NCBI GenBank assembly: GCA_036346375.1
Contig: CM070500.1
Coordinates: 75,396,525-75,460,524 of the forward strand
From: Guadua angustifolia
Taxonomy: Eukaryota > Streptophyta > Magnoliopsida > Poales > Poaceae
Direction: 5' to 3'
DNA: 64,000 nucleotides
Part shown: piece by piece, positions 23,301-35,130 of the stretch
Layout of the letters: every line of letters starts with the position of its first letter
Numbering within the stretch: the stretch's first letter is position 1
Position numbers and translations under genes: made by a program
The notes under the pieces: generated by a model
What the model saw: the letters and a program-made list of their open reading frames with translations, nothing else
Told to the model about the DNA's origin: nothing
Database searches by the model: none

Positions 23301-26300
23301 AATATATTGAAAATCATCTCCAATAATGATCATGTCATTAACATATAGAAGAAGAGTCCGACCATGAGGTGAAATATGAACAAAGAGCGAAGGATCATGA
23401 ACACTAATAGAAAAGCTAGTAGCAATGAGCACAGAAGAAAAACACTCAAACCAGGCATGAGGGGCTTGCTTGAGCCCATAAAGAGAGTGGTGAACCTAAC
23501 AAACCATGCTCTCAAGAACAGAATACCCTAGTGGTGGTTGCATAGAGATTTTCTCACATAGCTCACTATTAAGAAAAACATTATTGACATTAAGCTAAGA
23601 GATAAACCACTCACTAACAGAGGCCACAACAAGAAGAGTGCAAGCAGTGGTCATGTGAGCCACAGGAGCAAAAGTATCATCATAATCACAACCATGCTCC
23701 CGCTTATGTGCCACAAGACATGTCTTATAGTGCTTAAGAGAACCATCAGAGCGAGTCTTAACCTTATAGACCCACCTACATGTAATGGGCTAGACATGTA
23801 GAGAAAGAGGCACAAGATCCCATGTGACAGTGCACTCAAGGGCAGCAAGCTCTTCCATCATCGCATGCTGCCATTCTTGATGAGTAACAGCATCGCGGTA
23901 ATAAGTCGGTTTAGCAAGAAATGCACTAGCAAAGCCAAGGCGTTTAAGAGGCCGAACAGACTAGCAATCACGAAGAGCATAGTGAGGAGAAGGCACTAAA
24001 GAAGGTAGCTCAATAGGAGAAGATGACTCATTATGAGAACATGGCACATCAGAAGAATCCTCAACTCGTGGACGACAAGTGTAGCATAGAGAATAAAAAG
24101 GAACAATGTCCGAAGAAAACTCTGGAGGAGGCATCAATAGTGAAGACTCCTGTGGAGAGGCCAGCGAAGGAGATGCCACCATGGAGAAGTAAAAGATGCA
24201 ACTTGAGTCTAAGGAAAAGTCAGGAAAGAAAGTGACTCGACAAGAAATGCTAAGGTGGAAGGGCGACGATAGAAGGGATGAGACTCATCAAAAGTAACAT
24301 CCTGAGAGATCTGCACTCGTCAGCCAACAGGATCCTAACAACGTTCTTCCTTATGCTCAGCACTATAGCTAGGGATAAAAACGGAACGAAAATGATTGGT
24401 AAATGGTTGTTCGGTTTCCTTTTCAACATTTTTTACCAGTAACGAAAATAAAATCAGAAACCCCAGAAACGGATAGTAATGGAAACGGATGTGAAACGGA
24501 ACAGAGTGAATACAGAAACGAAACTGAAAAATTCCATCCACGAATGTTCCTAGTTGTAACACCCTAAAAATTTGCAATTTCTTTAATTGAGCATTTAATT
24601 TGGATTTTATGATTGTTTTTCGAATTTTCCGCAATTAATTAAAAACTTTTAATGTTTTTAGATTTAAAGAAATAATTTATTTGAGAAATAATTTTTATAA
24701 GTTCAAAATGTCATAAAATATTTTTTGAGAATTTTTGTAGAATTTTTGAACTCTACTTGATATTTTTTTTATAAAGCAATATATATTTGTGTATTATTTA
24801 AATTAGAAAACGGAATTTTTGTTTTTTATACGAAATTTCCATTTTCATCGGAACTGGCTCTCCCATTTCCATTTCCAGCAAAAAAATTCCCATTTCTGTT
24901 TTCATACCGATATTTTTCGTTCTCGTTTCCATTTTTCTCTAGGACGGAGAAAAATTCCGTTTCCGTTTTCATCCCTAACTATAGTCCAGAAAAACACACT
25001 CAACAGACTGAGCGGTCAGCTTGGTGCATTCATAAGGTGCAAAAAGTACATAGCAGTTGCACACACATCTGCAGTCTGTACTAGCATAGGCAACAGAAGG
25101 AAGACGAAACTAGTCAAGCATCCAAAGAAGCTAAGAGTCATACAGTGAGGGCAATACCAACCAGAACCCCCGTGCAGCCATCCTGAACACAACAAGAGTT
25201 AGAATCGAAGATAACACAACAACCATGATCTGTGAGATGGCCAGCAGACATGTGTTGTATGGTTTAGTTTAGGAACAAAAGAAACAACAGGAACATAAAA
25301 AAAGGAAATCAAAAGAGTGTCTCATTCTGCAATAGAAAGAAAAGTACCATCTGCAATCTGAACAGTGACAGAAGCGTGATAGAAGTAATGGAATGGAGAC
25401 TCGTGGTATCAGATGTCATATAAAAATAAGCACCAAAGTCAAGAATCCATAGTAAAATACCTGAAGAGGATGTGGAAGGTGGTCTCTCAATGGAAGACTG
25501 AGTAGCAGAACGTATAGGCGCAGAGGTAGCCATGCGCATGAGAATCTCCTGTGTGGATTCAACTAGCAGAAGTTCGCTGAGGGGCGATGCCCGAGCATCT
25601 AGTGCCCTTGAAAGGTCATCCACCTCGACAAGCAAGATCTTTCTTCTTCCGGTAATAGAACTGCTCCACATATCTATTCTTGTCGCAATAGGTGTAGTGA
25701 AGCCCTCCACTCTTGGCAAGCGACACGGAGTAGGCACTACTGATGGAGTAGTACTATGCACCACTAAGACTGAAGGAGACAACAACAGACTAGCACCACG
25801 AAAACGAGTTTCCTCAGTACGAATAGCTACAAGTGCTTCCAACAAGGTCGCATAAGGATAGCGAGTGAGCAGCTGGGCACGAATCTGCTCGAACTCAGCT
25901 CGAAGATGTGTCAAGAAGTTGTAGATGCGGCAAAACTCCAAATGAGAGTGCTGACGTTGATAGCACAAGCAAGTGCAGCAAACGTTCAGTCAAAGAGAGT
26001 CAAGCTGATGTCACACCGAGGACAACTGCACGTAGAACTCATCTACGATAGAATCACCCTACTGTAGCGACTGCTCCTGTCGCACAATAGTAAGGTATAA
26101 AGAATCACCAGAAGGCTTGCAGTGATCACGAAGATATGCCCACATCAACTGTGCTGAAGACAAAACAACCACGTCTCTAGTGCGATGCACCTCCATGCTA
26201 GAAACTAAAATAGCAGACACATGAGCATCGTCATCAACCCACATCTTGTAGTTGTAGGTAGCAAACTGAGTCTAAAAAACTATACAGCATCATCATAATC

Positions 26301-29300
26301 ATTAGATGCCTTCTGTCGAACAGCATCATCAGCTTCCTTAGGAATAACAGGCTTAGCAGGAAGAGCAAGACAAGATGAACAAGATAGCTTGATAGTAAGA
26401 AACTCCCAAAGACGTTGACCACGCATGTGAAGGCACATGTGTAGAACCCAGTCTCAATAATTGAGACTATCGAAGATAACCGGATAGCGCGGGACTACAA
26501 CAGTTCCCAAAGAGGAGTAAGCAGACATCGGCATTTTTTAATTTGTTTTATTATTTTTTTGGAGAGAATACCTACTAGAAGTCGGAGCTGACCTGCCGGA
26601 AGCTGCAGCCGGACTTGAAAGCTGAGTTAAAACTGAATCTTGATTGGATTTCAAATCTGATCAAGCAGATAGAGGTCACGACAGGCGGAGCTCGGGCTAG
26701 ATTACGGAGGAGCGAAGGTGTCGACAGCAGCCTCACAGCAGCTTATGCTAGCGCTGTTGTTAGACAGCCAATGCAGAGAGTGCCATGGGAGCCATGGCGA
26801 TAACCGAAGTAGTCGGCCGACCGAGACGGTCGACCAGGAGGCACACCGACCGAGGAGACAGCCGGAGCAGACGATAGCGTCACCAATGTGAACCGAAGCG
26901 GAGGTCACTGATCCCAGCCAAAGGTGGACGACGCGTGCAATGGAGATCTAAACAAGACCCAAGGAGACGGCGTCTAGTACCAATGGTGGAGCGACTTGGA
27001 GCAAAGGTTAGCGACGCACCGCGAGCAAAGGCTGAGTCCCGAGCAAGAATCGGCCAACGAGAAGCTCGAGGAGGGGGTTGGGAGGGCGCAAGTGCAACGC
27101 TGGTAAAAAACCCTAACCCTAAAAACCTTGCTTTGATACCATGTTATGAATAGCACTTATATTGAACATAAAGCTAATAGGCCAGTATATATACATGACA
27201 TGAATATAAAAGGAAAGCACATATAAGACAATATCTATACAAAGCTAGAAATCTTGATACAAGGCAACTAGCAACCTCTTATACAAGACAACTAGAATAC
27301 TGTCTAACAATGCAAACCATTTTTAGATAAACAACAAAATCAGTGTGATCAAACAAATTGTTGTAAAAAGCAGAATTACCCTGCCAAGATGTCCACATAT
27401 CATTTTCAATATTTGCTTTCACGAACCATGAACTACTTATAAGCCCTAATGTAGTTCAAGCTGTTTTTCCAGCCTTTTATGTTAAACAACAAATTGAAGT
27501 AATCCGAGGCAAGAACTTGAGCAATTACACAAAATCATCATATTTCATCAGAAAAAGAGCCGTGCAAAATAATATTATTGTTTACTTATGAATTTCTTAC
27601 AAGCTAGAGAAATAAGTAACTTTTCCTCTACCTTATAACATCTATAAAAAAAGTAAGAGTTTATTCAGTTACTGGATTTCTTGATCAGCAGCATTTATTA
27701 CGCACCTCATATATGAAGTACGCTAGTCAGCCTAATTAGTATGTGCATAAAAAATTGTAAGCATAGGATGCTGCATACCACAACAAATTTCTTCTTTAAA
27801 TTTTGTGATTCTATGTGTGAAATTATGTAAAATGGAAAACAAGTTGTATCCTTTTACTATAAGTACCAAAGGAGAAAAACCTTATAGAATGTCAAGCTAA
27901 GAGCATGTATCACTGGTAAAAAAAACAAAATGACTGTTCTTTGCTTGCTCATGCTAAAATTTCACAACAAAGCCAATTCCTCTAACTTTTACTGATATAT
28001 GCTAAAGCACATTGCAATTTAACAATTAAAGATGAGCGCAAAACAGTACCTCACTACTCTGAGTTGATTCATTATTTACGCCTTCTGGAGAAAAAAGATG
28101 AAGAAGCGGTTTGAACTGCATAAAAGGTATGTTTTCTTCTGTAATTAGCCTTAATTAAAATATCGCTCTGAAGCACAAAAGTTAAATTTTCATCTGAACA
28201 TAAAATGGTGAACAAATATATAGACCAACTACACCAACCTGCAAGGTCATACAGTTCATTGTACAAAGTGCACAAGGGAAGCTAGTAGCAACATAAATGA
28301 AAAGAACTTGGTATAACCACAGTTCAGAAAGTCAGAAATGAAAAAAAAAAAAGTGAAATGTCAAAGATATCAATTTCTTCTGGCATCACATGCTACTTTC
28401 TAAATATCATGTTCCAGCACAGTAAAACAGAACATGAACGTTTAGTGATTTATGTGATTGTTTCATTCAGAGGAACTGAACTACTAACAGTAAGAAACAA
28501 ATTTAAGATTCTTCGTAATTCTAAGTTATACCCAGCTGAAAGTTAAGTATTTTATGTTTTTATAAAGAACTTGTTATATATATGTTCTCCAGAGAAAGAT
28601 GTTCCTTAATAACTCTCCATGTATCAAAATGTAATTAGACATTAAAAACGGCTATGATGCAATATAAGAGCGATCTGTGGAAGGCAGCGTTACACATCAC
28701 ATAACACTGTGAAAATGCGCTTATTGTTGAGGCTAAAAAATGCTCATGAGTTTGCAGGTCAAACCTAGATGTTGTTTGAAAATTACTATGAGAATGATAC
28801 AATACCAGTAAGCTTTAGGTAATAAATGATACCAGCCTTAGTTCTTGTTACTTTTGTATAACGTAGCCTTTTTTGCTGTAAATCTCTAATAATATCAACA
28901 TATATCCATGTTTAATTGATTCATTTGATAGCTCAATTTGTTTTATTCATACATAAGATCAGAGAGATAAATGTAAATAACAAAAGAACTCACACAGGAC
29001 AGAAGGGCTAATAAAATAAATGTAAACCCAATCCATGGCTAAATTAGTGGGGTAAACATCAATTGTACATATGGCATTTGTGAGGAATCATCCAATAGAT
29101 AAGATAGCATTCCAGTTTACCTGTTCCTTTTCCAGCTGACTTGACAAAATAGTGCCAACTAGCTTTACCGGATCCTGAAAAAAAAAAATAGTTATATCAC
29201 GTCAGAAACTGGTACACCATACAAACAGTACAAAATATTTAACTCAAAAACTAATGTAATTATTGGCTAATCACCTTTTTCAGAACCTCTTGGTCCAAAT

Positions 29301-30977
29301 TTTCCTTACAACTTATCATGCAATCCAAAATAACCTTCTGAAGTTTTTCCATTGCCTCTGCAAATGCACAATACATAGATGGTTATATTGTTCATGACAG
29401 CGACTATTTTGACGAAGTCACTACAAGGTAGCTATTGTGTACAGTGCAATAAACAACACCATTAATTGACAAATCAACTAAAAGCGGCATCGAAATGAGG
29501 TGACAAAAGTGACTTATCAGGCAGCAAAATTTTAGACATAAAGCGTATCATGCGTGCCAAGAAAAAATTCAGCACAAACCTTCCATGTTAGGACCCACAG
29601 TTTGAAATGGTTGTCTCTCACCATCAGTTTCTGTCATGTCTAGACGCTTTTGGGAGGGAGAAGAACCAGAAGCAACATTTTCAGATTGAACATGGCTTGC
29701 AGAACGCGGTGCAAGAGGAGATTTCATGTACTTGACTGGCCCATTGGCTCCACCGCCTTGCTTCCACTCATGGTAGGATTTCAAGGAAATGACACAATCG
29801 ACAATCTTGCCCACTGAACCAACATCAAGATTGTCCTGCACAAGCAACACGCTTAGCAGGATGAGTAAGCATCCCTCTATCAAGAATACCTTGCTGTGTA
29901 TAGCTAGCAAACCTTGTCCAAATCAGAGGCCTCAAAGCTCGGCAGCTTCAGCACTTGAACAGCAACCAAGAAGTTGCGGATGTTCTCAAAATACTGGAAA
30001 GCCGTCAATGGCTGGCTATCGCAGGGGGCATTAGTGACCACCTTTGGCACAGCACCCGGCTGTATTTTGTTAATGGCCTTGCATAGAACAATGCCATTCC
30101 TTAGAGCTGCAACAAATTCTTGCTCTGATGGGCAAGGGGATAGGCCGAAGGGACCGACAATGATCTCGAGCCAGGCTGCAGCCTGGTGCCGTCTCCATGC
30201 TTGCAGAAAGCAAAGCAAGAAACTAGAATTAGCCAACCAAATTTACAAAAGCAAAACTTCGTGTATTGCAAACATTGCATATTATACATTGTGAATTTAT
30301 AAGAAGAAACACAATAATCTAGAAGCAAGAATGACGTTCGTTAGAACTAGCCAACTACACAATATGATTGAATTTTCTTTTCTGCAACTAAAAATTAAAG
30401 TACGAATCATCAGAATTAAACCTGCACATGCATTTTTGCTAATTTGTAATGTCCTTTGGAACAAGGTAGCAGTGACAGTTTCTAGAATCATTGAAAACTA
30501 TTTCTCTAAGCGAATTTCTAGCCGAACCAGAGTTCAAGACGCAGCACTAGATCTTGTAAACACAAGACTACATGCCAATATCGTCTCCAAACAAGACTAC
30601 AGCAAACATTGCGCTAAGAACTACAGTTCCCGGAAATACATCTCGCAACCACGGTTTAGCCGATAGAAGCAAACAAAAAAGAAAAAGTGGAAAGCATCAG
30701 ATTGTGCAATGTCCCCAAAGATTCAAGAAACGGCCCAAATGATCAAGAAATGGGACCGCGCGATTCTCGCAAGCAAGTTGCACAAGAAACGCCCCAAAAA
30801 GACCAAGAAGCGCAAACAAAACCCGTCTAAAACCAAGCAAAACGGGGTGCAAACAAAACCCACAGAAACCTCAGGCACCCCGCAAGACGGATCTCAAGAA
30901 AGAGATCTACCGGCTTCCTCCGCCTTCAGCGACGCGAGGCGGCCGTCGCGGAACGACACCCTCGGCAGCTCCGCCAT
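17301..30977 (-). CDS. kinesin-14 with calponin-homology domain (KCH type), frameshifted C-terminus
   Basis: Nineteen minus-strand exons join in phase: 30977-30911, 30199-29913, 29835-29580, 29357-29275, 29174-29121, 28115-28050, 21762-21700, 21404-21323, 21067-20972, 20900-20730, 20652-20546, 20447-20269, 20172-20011, 19918-19668, 19383-19220, 18947-18652, 18572-18262, 18158-17992 and 17374-17301. A calponin-homology domain spans about residues 24-143 (actin binding in this class), then a coiled coil, then the motor from residue 353 (NIRVFCRIRPL). The motor shows the P-loop GQTGSGKT (434-441), switch I SSRSH (553-557) and switch II DLAGSER (582-588). This domain order is that of plant KCH kinesins, minus-end motors linking actin and microtubules. 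In exon 16 one base is missing near 18755-18757, so translation as given stops at 18746-18744 after 763 residues. The later exons would stay open in the other frame up to a stop at 17303-17301 (about 978 residues). Confidence 0.88.
18744..18760 (-). other. frameshift site in kinesin exon 16
   Basis: The frame ends VPKSLFR then TGA TGA. The other frame continues MMKFNRDHETIHDKE and runs through the next three exons in consistent phase. A run of three C on the minus strand (18757-18755) is the simplest place for a one-base loss. It may be a real mutation or a sequencing error in a short homopolymer. Confidence 0.75.
20173..20268 (-). other. U12-type AT-AC intron of the kinesin gene
   Basis: No GT donor fits here. 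The intron begins ATATCCTTT (20268 downwards), the U12 5' splice consensus, and ends TTTAC at 20173. TTCCTGAC, close to the U12 branch consensus, lies about 12-20 bases before the end. Splicing at these points gives SSTKLDIRTSR, the expected motor sequence, with phase preserved. The intron is 96 bases. Confidence 0.85.
21105..21300. mobile_element. MITE remnant in a kinesin intron
   Basis: CAAATAAGCTCAAGCTCG followed by TAAACAAACTC at 21239-21270 matches the right end of the insert at 34835-35130. The inverse theme (AAGCCACAAGCCAAAACAAAC) lies at about 21137. The sequence fills most of the short intron between 21067 and 21323. Confidence 0.45.
22243..22413 (-). repeat. 3' LTR of the kinesin-intron copia element
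   Basis: 171 bp with TG...CA ends, about as long as its partner at 27142-27309 but somewhat diverged, including a CA-repeat expansion at 22289-22303. Confidence 0.85.
24370..24977. mobile_element. hAT-like MITE nested in the copia element
   Basis: The terminal inverted repeats are TAGGGATAAAAACGG at 24370 and CCGTTTTCATCCCTA ending at 24977. The flanks ACTATAGC (24362-24369) and ACTATAGT (24978-24985) agree in 7 of 8 bases, the target duplication length of hAT elements. The 608-bp interior is full of AAACGGAA-type words and has no transposase frame. Confidence 0.8.
27130..27309 (-). repeat. 5' LTR and primer-binding site of the kinesin-intron copia element
   Basis: The LTR is 27142-27309. 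Bases 27141-27130 on the minus strand read TGGTATCAAAGC, complementary to the 3' end of initiator tRNA-Met with one change from the usual TGGTATCAGAGC. Confidence 0.85.
27310..28049. other. kinesin intron remainder, no exon seen
   Basis: AT-rich intron sequence. A block at about 27371-27460 resembles 22139-22235 on the far side of the copia insertion. Confidence 0.4.
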
Positions 30978-31280
30978 GCCTCCCTCTCTCCCGCCCGCGC
31001 CCTCGTGGCTCCGGGGAGCCTTCCTGGTTGGCCTAGAGCCCTAGACTCTATAAGCTTCGATTGGGAGGAGGCGAGGAGGGCGAGCAGAGAGGGAAGCGAG
31101 GAGAGGAAAGAATTAAGAGAGGAGGTGATGGTTTGAATTCGAAATGTGGGGTGGGGTGGGGCGGTGGGGCCCGGTCGCCGAGGCTGTTAAATTTGTCCGA
31201 GATCTCGACACGCCTCCCGTCGGATCGGACGGACAGCGTCCATTCGACACGTTCTAGGAGGAACATACTAAGCTCACGCT
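30978..31280 (-). promoter_or_regulatory. kinesin promoter region, proximal copy
   Basis: The minus-strand sequence upstream of the start at 30977 is GC- and CT-rich with a TC-rich leader at 31060-31110, and contains GTGGGGCCC-type words. The same sequence precedes the duplicate first exon at 34464. Confidence 0.4.
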
Positions 31281-31439
31281 TACAGGTGGGGCCCAGAGAA
31301 TGTAGGACCCAAGTCTCAGCGGCCGTTGATTGTCGGAGGGGACTAATTCCGGTGCGGCGTCGCGAGCGCGTGGGCACGGCTGCACACCGAAGACGCCGAC
31401 TTACTACGAGGGAAGTACAACAAAAGACAGCTGCTTAGG

Positions 31440-32671
31440 GTATGCACAAATCTGTTTTTAACTGTGAGACAAGTTTCTTAGAGGCTTTAGAATCTAAATT
31501 TTTTAGAGAATCAGAATTTATCACCCATTTTATTTTAAGAGAATCTAGAATCTGCATAATCAGAAATTATTCCAAACTAGACTTTAATCCAACACCATGG
31601 AAGATTGAGGCTTTAGAATCTATTATTTACGAATCAGAGTTCTCTCCCTATGGAGAATAATGTTTATTAAACTAGACTTTTCAACACCATGGAAGATTAT
31701 ATGTTAAGTAGTTCTCATACATACGGAGATAATGTTTCTATGCGGTTTCTACGAAGATTATATTTTAAGTAGTTCTCATACATACGGAGATAATGTTTCT
31801 ATGCGGTTTCTACGAAGATTATATGTAAAGTAGTTCTCATATATTAGGACCGTCCGATCGAGCGAACGAACGGTCTGAATGTCTCAATAGTACTTTGGAA
31901 CAATGTTGCTACAAGCCTACAACATCTGCTGCAATACCAAAATCGGTACTACGTTTTCAAACAATATTCTTGGAAATTTAGATCTTTGTGTTTTGAACCA
32001 ATGATCCATGTACAATTGCTTAAGTTACATATCCAATAAATATTGCATTGAATCTCTTTCCTACACACATCCGTAACGAGTGTACGGAGTAGTTCACTTT
32101 TAGAAGTATTGGTTTTGGATTCTTGAGAGCTATGTGGTCACTGTCAGGGGTGAAAACGGGTCGGGTAATACCCGATCTGTATCCGTATCCGGAATAATTT
32201 TATCCGAAATTGCGGGTACGATTCGTGTACTTTTGATTCGGGTACGGATTTGGGTACTATTCGGATAATTTTTGTTCGGATACGGATCGGATACAGGATA
32301 GAAGATACCCGACGAAAATGGGTCGGATACGGGTACTCAGCGGGTAATGACAACCGGGTACCCGGTAAAACTATCACTCTCGGCTCCCAGCTCAAACGAT
32401 CATAACTTTTTATTTCGAACTCCGATTTAGGTGATCTTGGACTCTATGCGAAGTTTATCAAGAGGGCTATAATCTCTACCTATTTTCAAGATTTAAGCAA
32501 CCATAAATATTTTTAAATATCATAAAAACATAGACTCTAATGTAGTCACTCAAGCCTAAAATCTGATTTTCAAAATCCTTCACAAATACTTGATCAAAAG
32601 CGTGACTATAAGCTAGCAAGAGTCAATAATCCTTCACAAAGACTTTGCGACCTTTTCTTCAACCTCTCCTC
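31440..32671. other. upstream non-coding part of unit 1
   Basis: AT-rich sequence with short internal repeats: a block beginning TACGGAGATAATGTTTCTA occurs at about 31718 and 31780. A GGGTCGGGTAATACCCG-rich stretch at 32150-32370 is palindromic in style and may be a decayed hAT-type element. Confidence 0.4.
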
Positions 32672-33350
32672 ATGGCGACGTTCGGCCCAAGTAAGATCAG
32701 CAAGGAGAGGCTGCAGGCGCTCGAAGATTTCGGTTACCTTGACACGGACACCTAGCGGATCCCACACGGCGAAGGGGCCCCTGTGCCGCACGATGACGAA
32801 ATCGTCACCTGCGACCTCTATACCGTCAACGGGTTTAGAATGCCCGAGAGTGAGTTCCTCGAATCCGTACTCGCCCATTGCGAGTGCGAGATCACCAACT
32901 TGAACCCCAACTCCATTCTTGTTTTGGCCATCTTCTCGCACCTTTGCGAGGGATTTGTGGGCATCTTACCCACGGCGAGCCTTTTTTTCTATTTTTATTC
33001 CTTGTTCCGCATCGGTGGGGCTTCTCCCAGTGGTTCCGCATATTTCCGTTTGCGGCCCAACCGATCATACAAGTATCCCTTTTTCATACTCAAAGACTTG
33101 GTGTCGGGTTGGCCCGATTTTTGGTTTTATCTGAGGAAGGCGGAGGAAGCACTCTTCGCTACTCTAGAACAGCGGCGCCCAGCATCGAGACCCCGTGCCC
33201 GCCCGTACAAGCCGAGGAGGAGCGGGCCTTGATGATGATCAGCGAGCTCACGAACATGGGGCTCACTGATCGCGACGTCATCCGGGACTTCCTCAGGAAC
33301 CGGGTGTCCCCTCTGAGGAGGAGGGAGCACCCCTTCTTCAAGGTCTCCTT
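32672..33350 (+). pseudogene. transposon-derived ORF fragment (putative gypsy-type transposon family, PF04195-like), unit 1
   Basis: The frame starts MATFGPSKISKERLQALEDF, has an in-frame TAG, then continues with FRMPESEFLESVLAHCE, NLNPNSILVLAIFSHLCEGF and SGWPDFWFYLRK. After a frame change it gives MGLTDRDVIRDFLRNRVSPL. This order is that of the plant domain named putative gypsy type transposon. The stop and frame changes make it non-functional. It reads away from the kinesin gene. Confidence 0.7.
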
Positions 33351-34264
33351 ATTTATGAGCTATTTTTTATTGTCGAGCGATTTTCACTTATTTTTTAAGA
33401 GATTTTCGATTTTCAACACATCGAATGAAAATATAAAATGTTCAAAAAAATTTTGAACAATTACAAAAAAAACAAATTAATCTATTAAATACCTTAGAGA
33501 AATTTAAAAGATTTTTTAAATCATTTATTGCTTCTAAAAATCCAAAATAACAATTAATGAAAAGGAAAAAGGCATCACAAATTTTTATAAATATTTAAAA
33601 GATTTATTGTATTCTAAAATTTTAATGTAACCATAATTAGTACCAAATAATCAAATAATTAGTACCAAATAACCAAATAATTAGTACCAAATATTAGACT
33701 TCATTTAGTGCCCATATAAAATCAAAACCAAAGTGCATATACAATAATAGTAGCAATTTCAGATTTTTTTTAAAAAAAATACACATATCTGATCATCATC
33801 TGAAAATTTTAAAACATTATTATAATTATGTTATAACATCACACAAAAAGTTTAAGAAATATTAGACTTCATTTTGTGCCCCTAAAAAATAAAAAATTGA
33901 AGAGCATATATTTTGACAGTATCACTGTCAGAATTTTTTAAAAATACACAGATTAGATATCATCTGAAAATTTTTAGCATCATTAGCATTACCTAAAAAC
34001 TTCACACAAAAATTTTTAAAAAATTTTAACAATTTTTGCTTAATTTTTACAAAATTTTTAAATTTGTATTTGAACTCCACAATTTACCGAGCGGTTTTAA
34101 ATTGTGAACCGGCTCGAAATGGTTGATTTTATGGTACAGTAAATTCAATGTAGACTGTTAATTCTTTTCGATCAAATAGATCAGATTAGTTAGTATTTAT
34201 TTATACTTCTTCTGGTAGTTGAGTAGTGGAAATACCCGTAACAAATCAATAATTGGATTTTATT
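33351..34264. other. very AT-rich tail of unit 1
   Basis: No gene. Short tandem words TTAGTACCAAATAA(T/C)C repeat three times at about 33637-33690. The same sequence ends unit 2 at 37020-37930. Confidence 0.5.
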
Positions 34265-34397
34265 TTGCACAAGAAACGCCCCAAAAGACCAAGAAGCGCA
34301 AACAAAACCCGTCTAAAACCAAGCAAAACGGGGTGCAAACAAAACCCACAGAAACCTCAGGCACCCCTGCAAGACGGATCTCAAGAAAGAGATCTAC

Positions 34398-34464
34398 CGG
34401 CTTCCTCCGCCTTCAGCGACGCGAGGCGGCCGTCGCAGAACGACACCCTCGGCAGCTCCGCCAT
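34398..34464 (-). other. duplicate first exon of the kinesin gene
   Basis: A 67-bp copy of kinesin exon 1 reads from an ATG at 34464-34462 to an intact GT donor just below 34398, the same length and phase as the proximal copy. One visible difference changes Arg10 to Cys. If transcribed and spliced to exon 2 at 30199 it would give an almost identical protein, so it could act as an alternative start. No CH domain exon follows it before the proximal copy. Confidence 0.7.
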
Positions 34465-34834
34465 GCTCTCCCTCTCTCCCGCCCGCGCCCCTCGTGGCTC
34501 CGGGGAGCCTTCCTGGTTGGCCTAGAGCCCTAGACTCTAGAAGCTTCGATTGGGAGGGAGGCGAGGAGGGCGAGCAGAGAGGGAAGGAGGAGAGGAAAGA
34601 ATTAAGAGAGGAGGTGATGGTTTGAATTCGAAATGTGGGGTGGGGTGGGGCGGTGGGGCCCGGTCGCCGAGGCTGTTAAATTTGTCCGAGATCTCGACAC
34701 GCCTCCCGTCGGATCGGACGGACAGCGTCCATTCGACACGTTCTAGGAGGAACATACTAAGCTCACGCTTACAGGTGGGGCCCAGAGAATGTAGGACCCA
34801 AGTCTCAGCGGCCGTTGATTGTCGGAGGGTAAAG

Positions 34835-35130
34835 ACTAAGGTTTGTTTAGACGAGTTTGAGTTTATTTGGCTTCGGCTTTATAAGCCTCAGCCAAGCAAG
34901 CGTATTTTTAGTCCACCGAAGAAGAAGCAGCCGATTTGCCTTCACTAAGAGAGAAGCAAGGAAGCGATGCTTCCGGGGTAGTAGAAACTAAAAATCCCAC
35001 TTCGCGTACTTACAACTTAATTATTATTTACGAAAAATTGCCATCCTCATCAGCTCGAAGGTAGCTTCGCTCAATGACTTCTTCGGCTCAACCAAATAAG
35101 CTCAAGCTCGGCCTAAACAAACTCGGCCTA
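34835..35130. mobile_element. Tourist-like MITE present only in unit 2
   Basis: The left edge GGTTTGTTTAGACGAG and the right edge, whose reverse complement reads GTTTGTTTAGGCCGAG, are imperfect terminal inverted repeats with TAA-type flanks. Unit 1 lacks the sequence between the matching points, which supports an insertion after the duplication. Edges are approximate. Confidence 0.55.

Larger units (their letters stand above)
22243..27309 (-). mobile_element. Ty1/copia element with both LTRs, in a kinesin intron
   Basis: Near-identical LTRs lie at 22243-22413 (171 bp) and 27142-27309 (168 bp), each TGTTATGAAT...TCTAACA on the plus strand. Read on the minus strand, the LTR at 27142 is followed by TGGTATCAAAGC, a primer-binding site for initiator tRNA-Met, and the other LTR is preceded by a purine tract with GGGGG. 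Decayed coding pieces in the right order are a gag-like segment (25968-25309) and reverse transcriptase with LLYVNDMIIIGDDFQY (about 23400-23250); YVDD is changed to YVND. Stops and frame changes make it non-functional. The flanks ATTCA and ATGCA are an imperfect target duplication. The element lies in sense orientation with the kinesin gene. Confidence 0.88.
30778..34264. repeat. tandem duplication unit 1 (kinesin exon 1, promoter and upstream)
   Basis: Unit 1 starts TTGCACAAGAAACGCC at 30778 in kinesin intron 1 and runs 3487 bp to about 34264. The same order of sequence then restarts at 34265. The unit contains kinesin exon 1, the GC-rich promoter, an AT-rich stretch, and a transposon-derived coding fragment. 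Identity by eye is very high across long parts, so the duplication is young. Confidence 0.9.

Noticed and set aside
24555..24575. TGTAACACCCTAAAAATTTG resembling a new LTR start
   Set aside because: It lies inside the hAT-like element with no matching end or target duplication.
24335..24634. Frame on the minus strand in the copia interior
   Set aside because: It is largely the low-complexity AAACGGAA sequence of the nested hAT-like MITE.
27104..27126. CCCTAACCCTAAAAACC resembling telomere repeat
   Set aside because: Fewer than three units and located in the leader just after a copia primer site.
28050..28085. Kinesin exon 6 beginning at the CTCCAG acceptor near 28085
   Set aside because: It puts a stop in frame at once; the acceptor at 28116 gives an open 66-bp exon in phase.
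32147..32380. Complete hAT-type element with GGGTGAAAACGGGTCGGG end
   Set aside because: The right end and target duplication are not clear enough to call boundaries.
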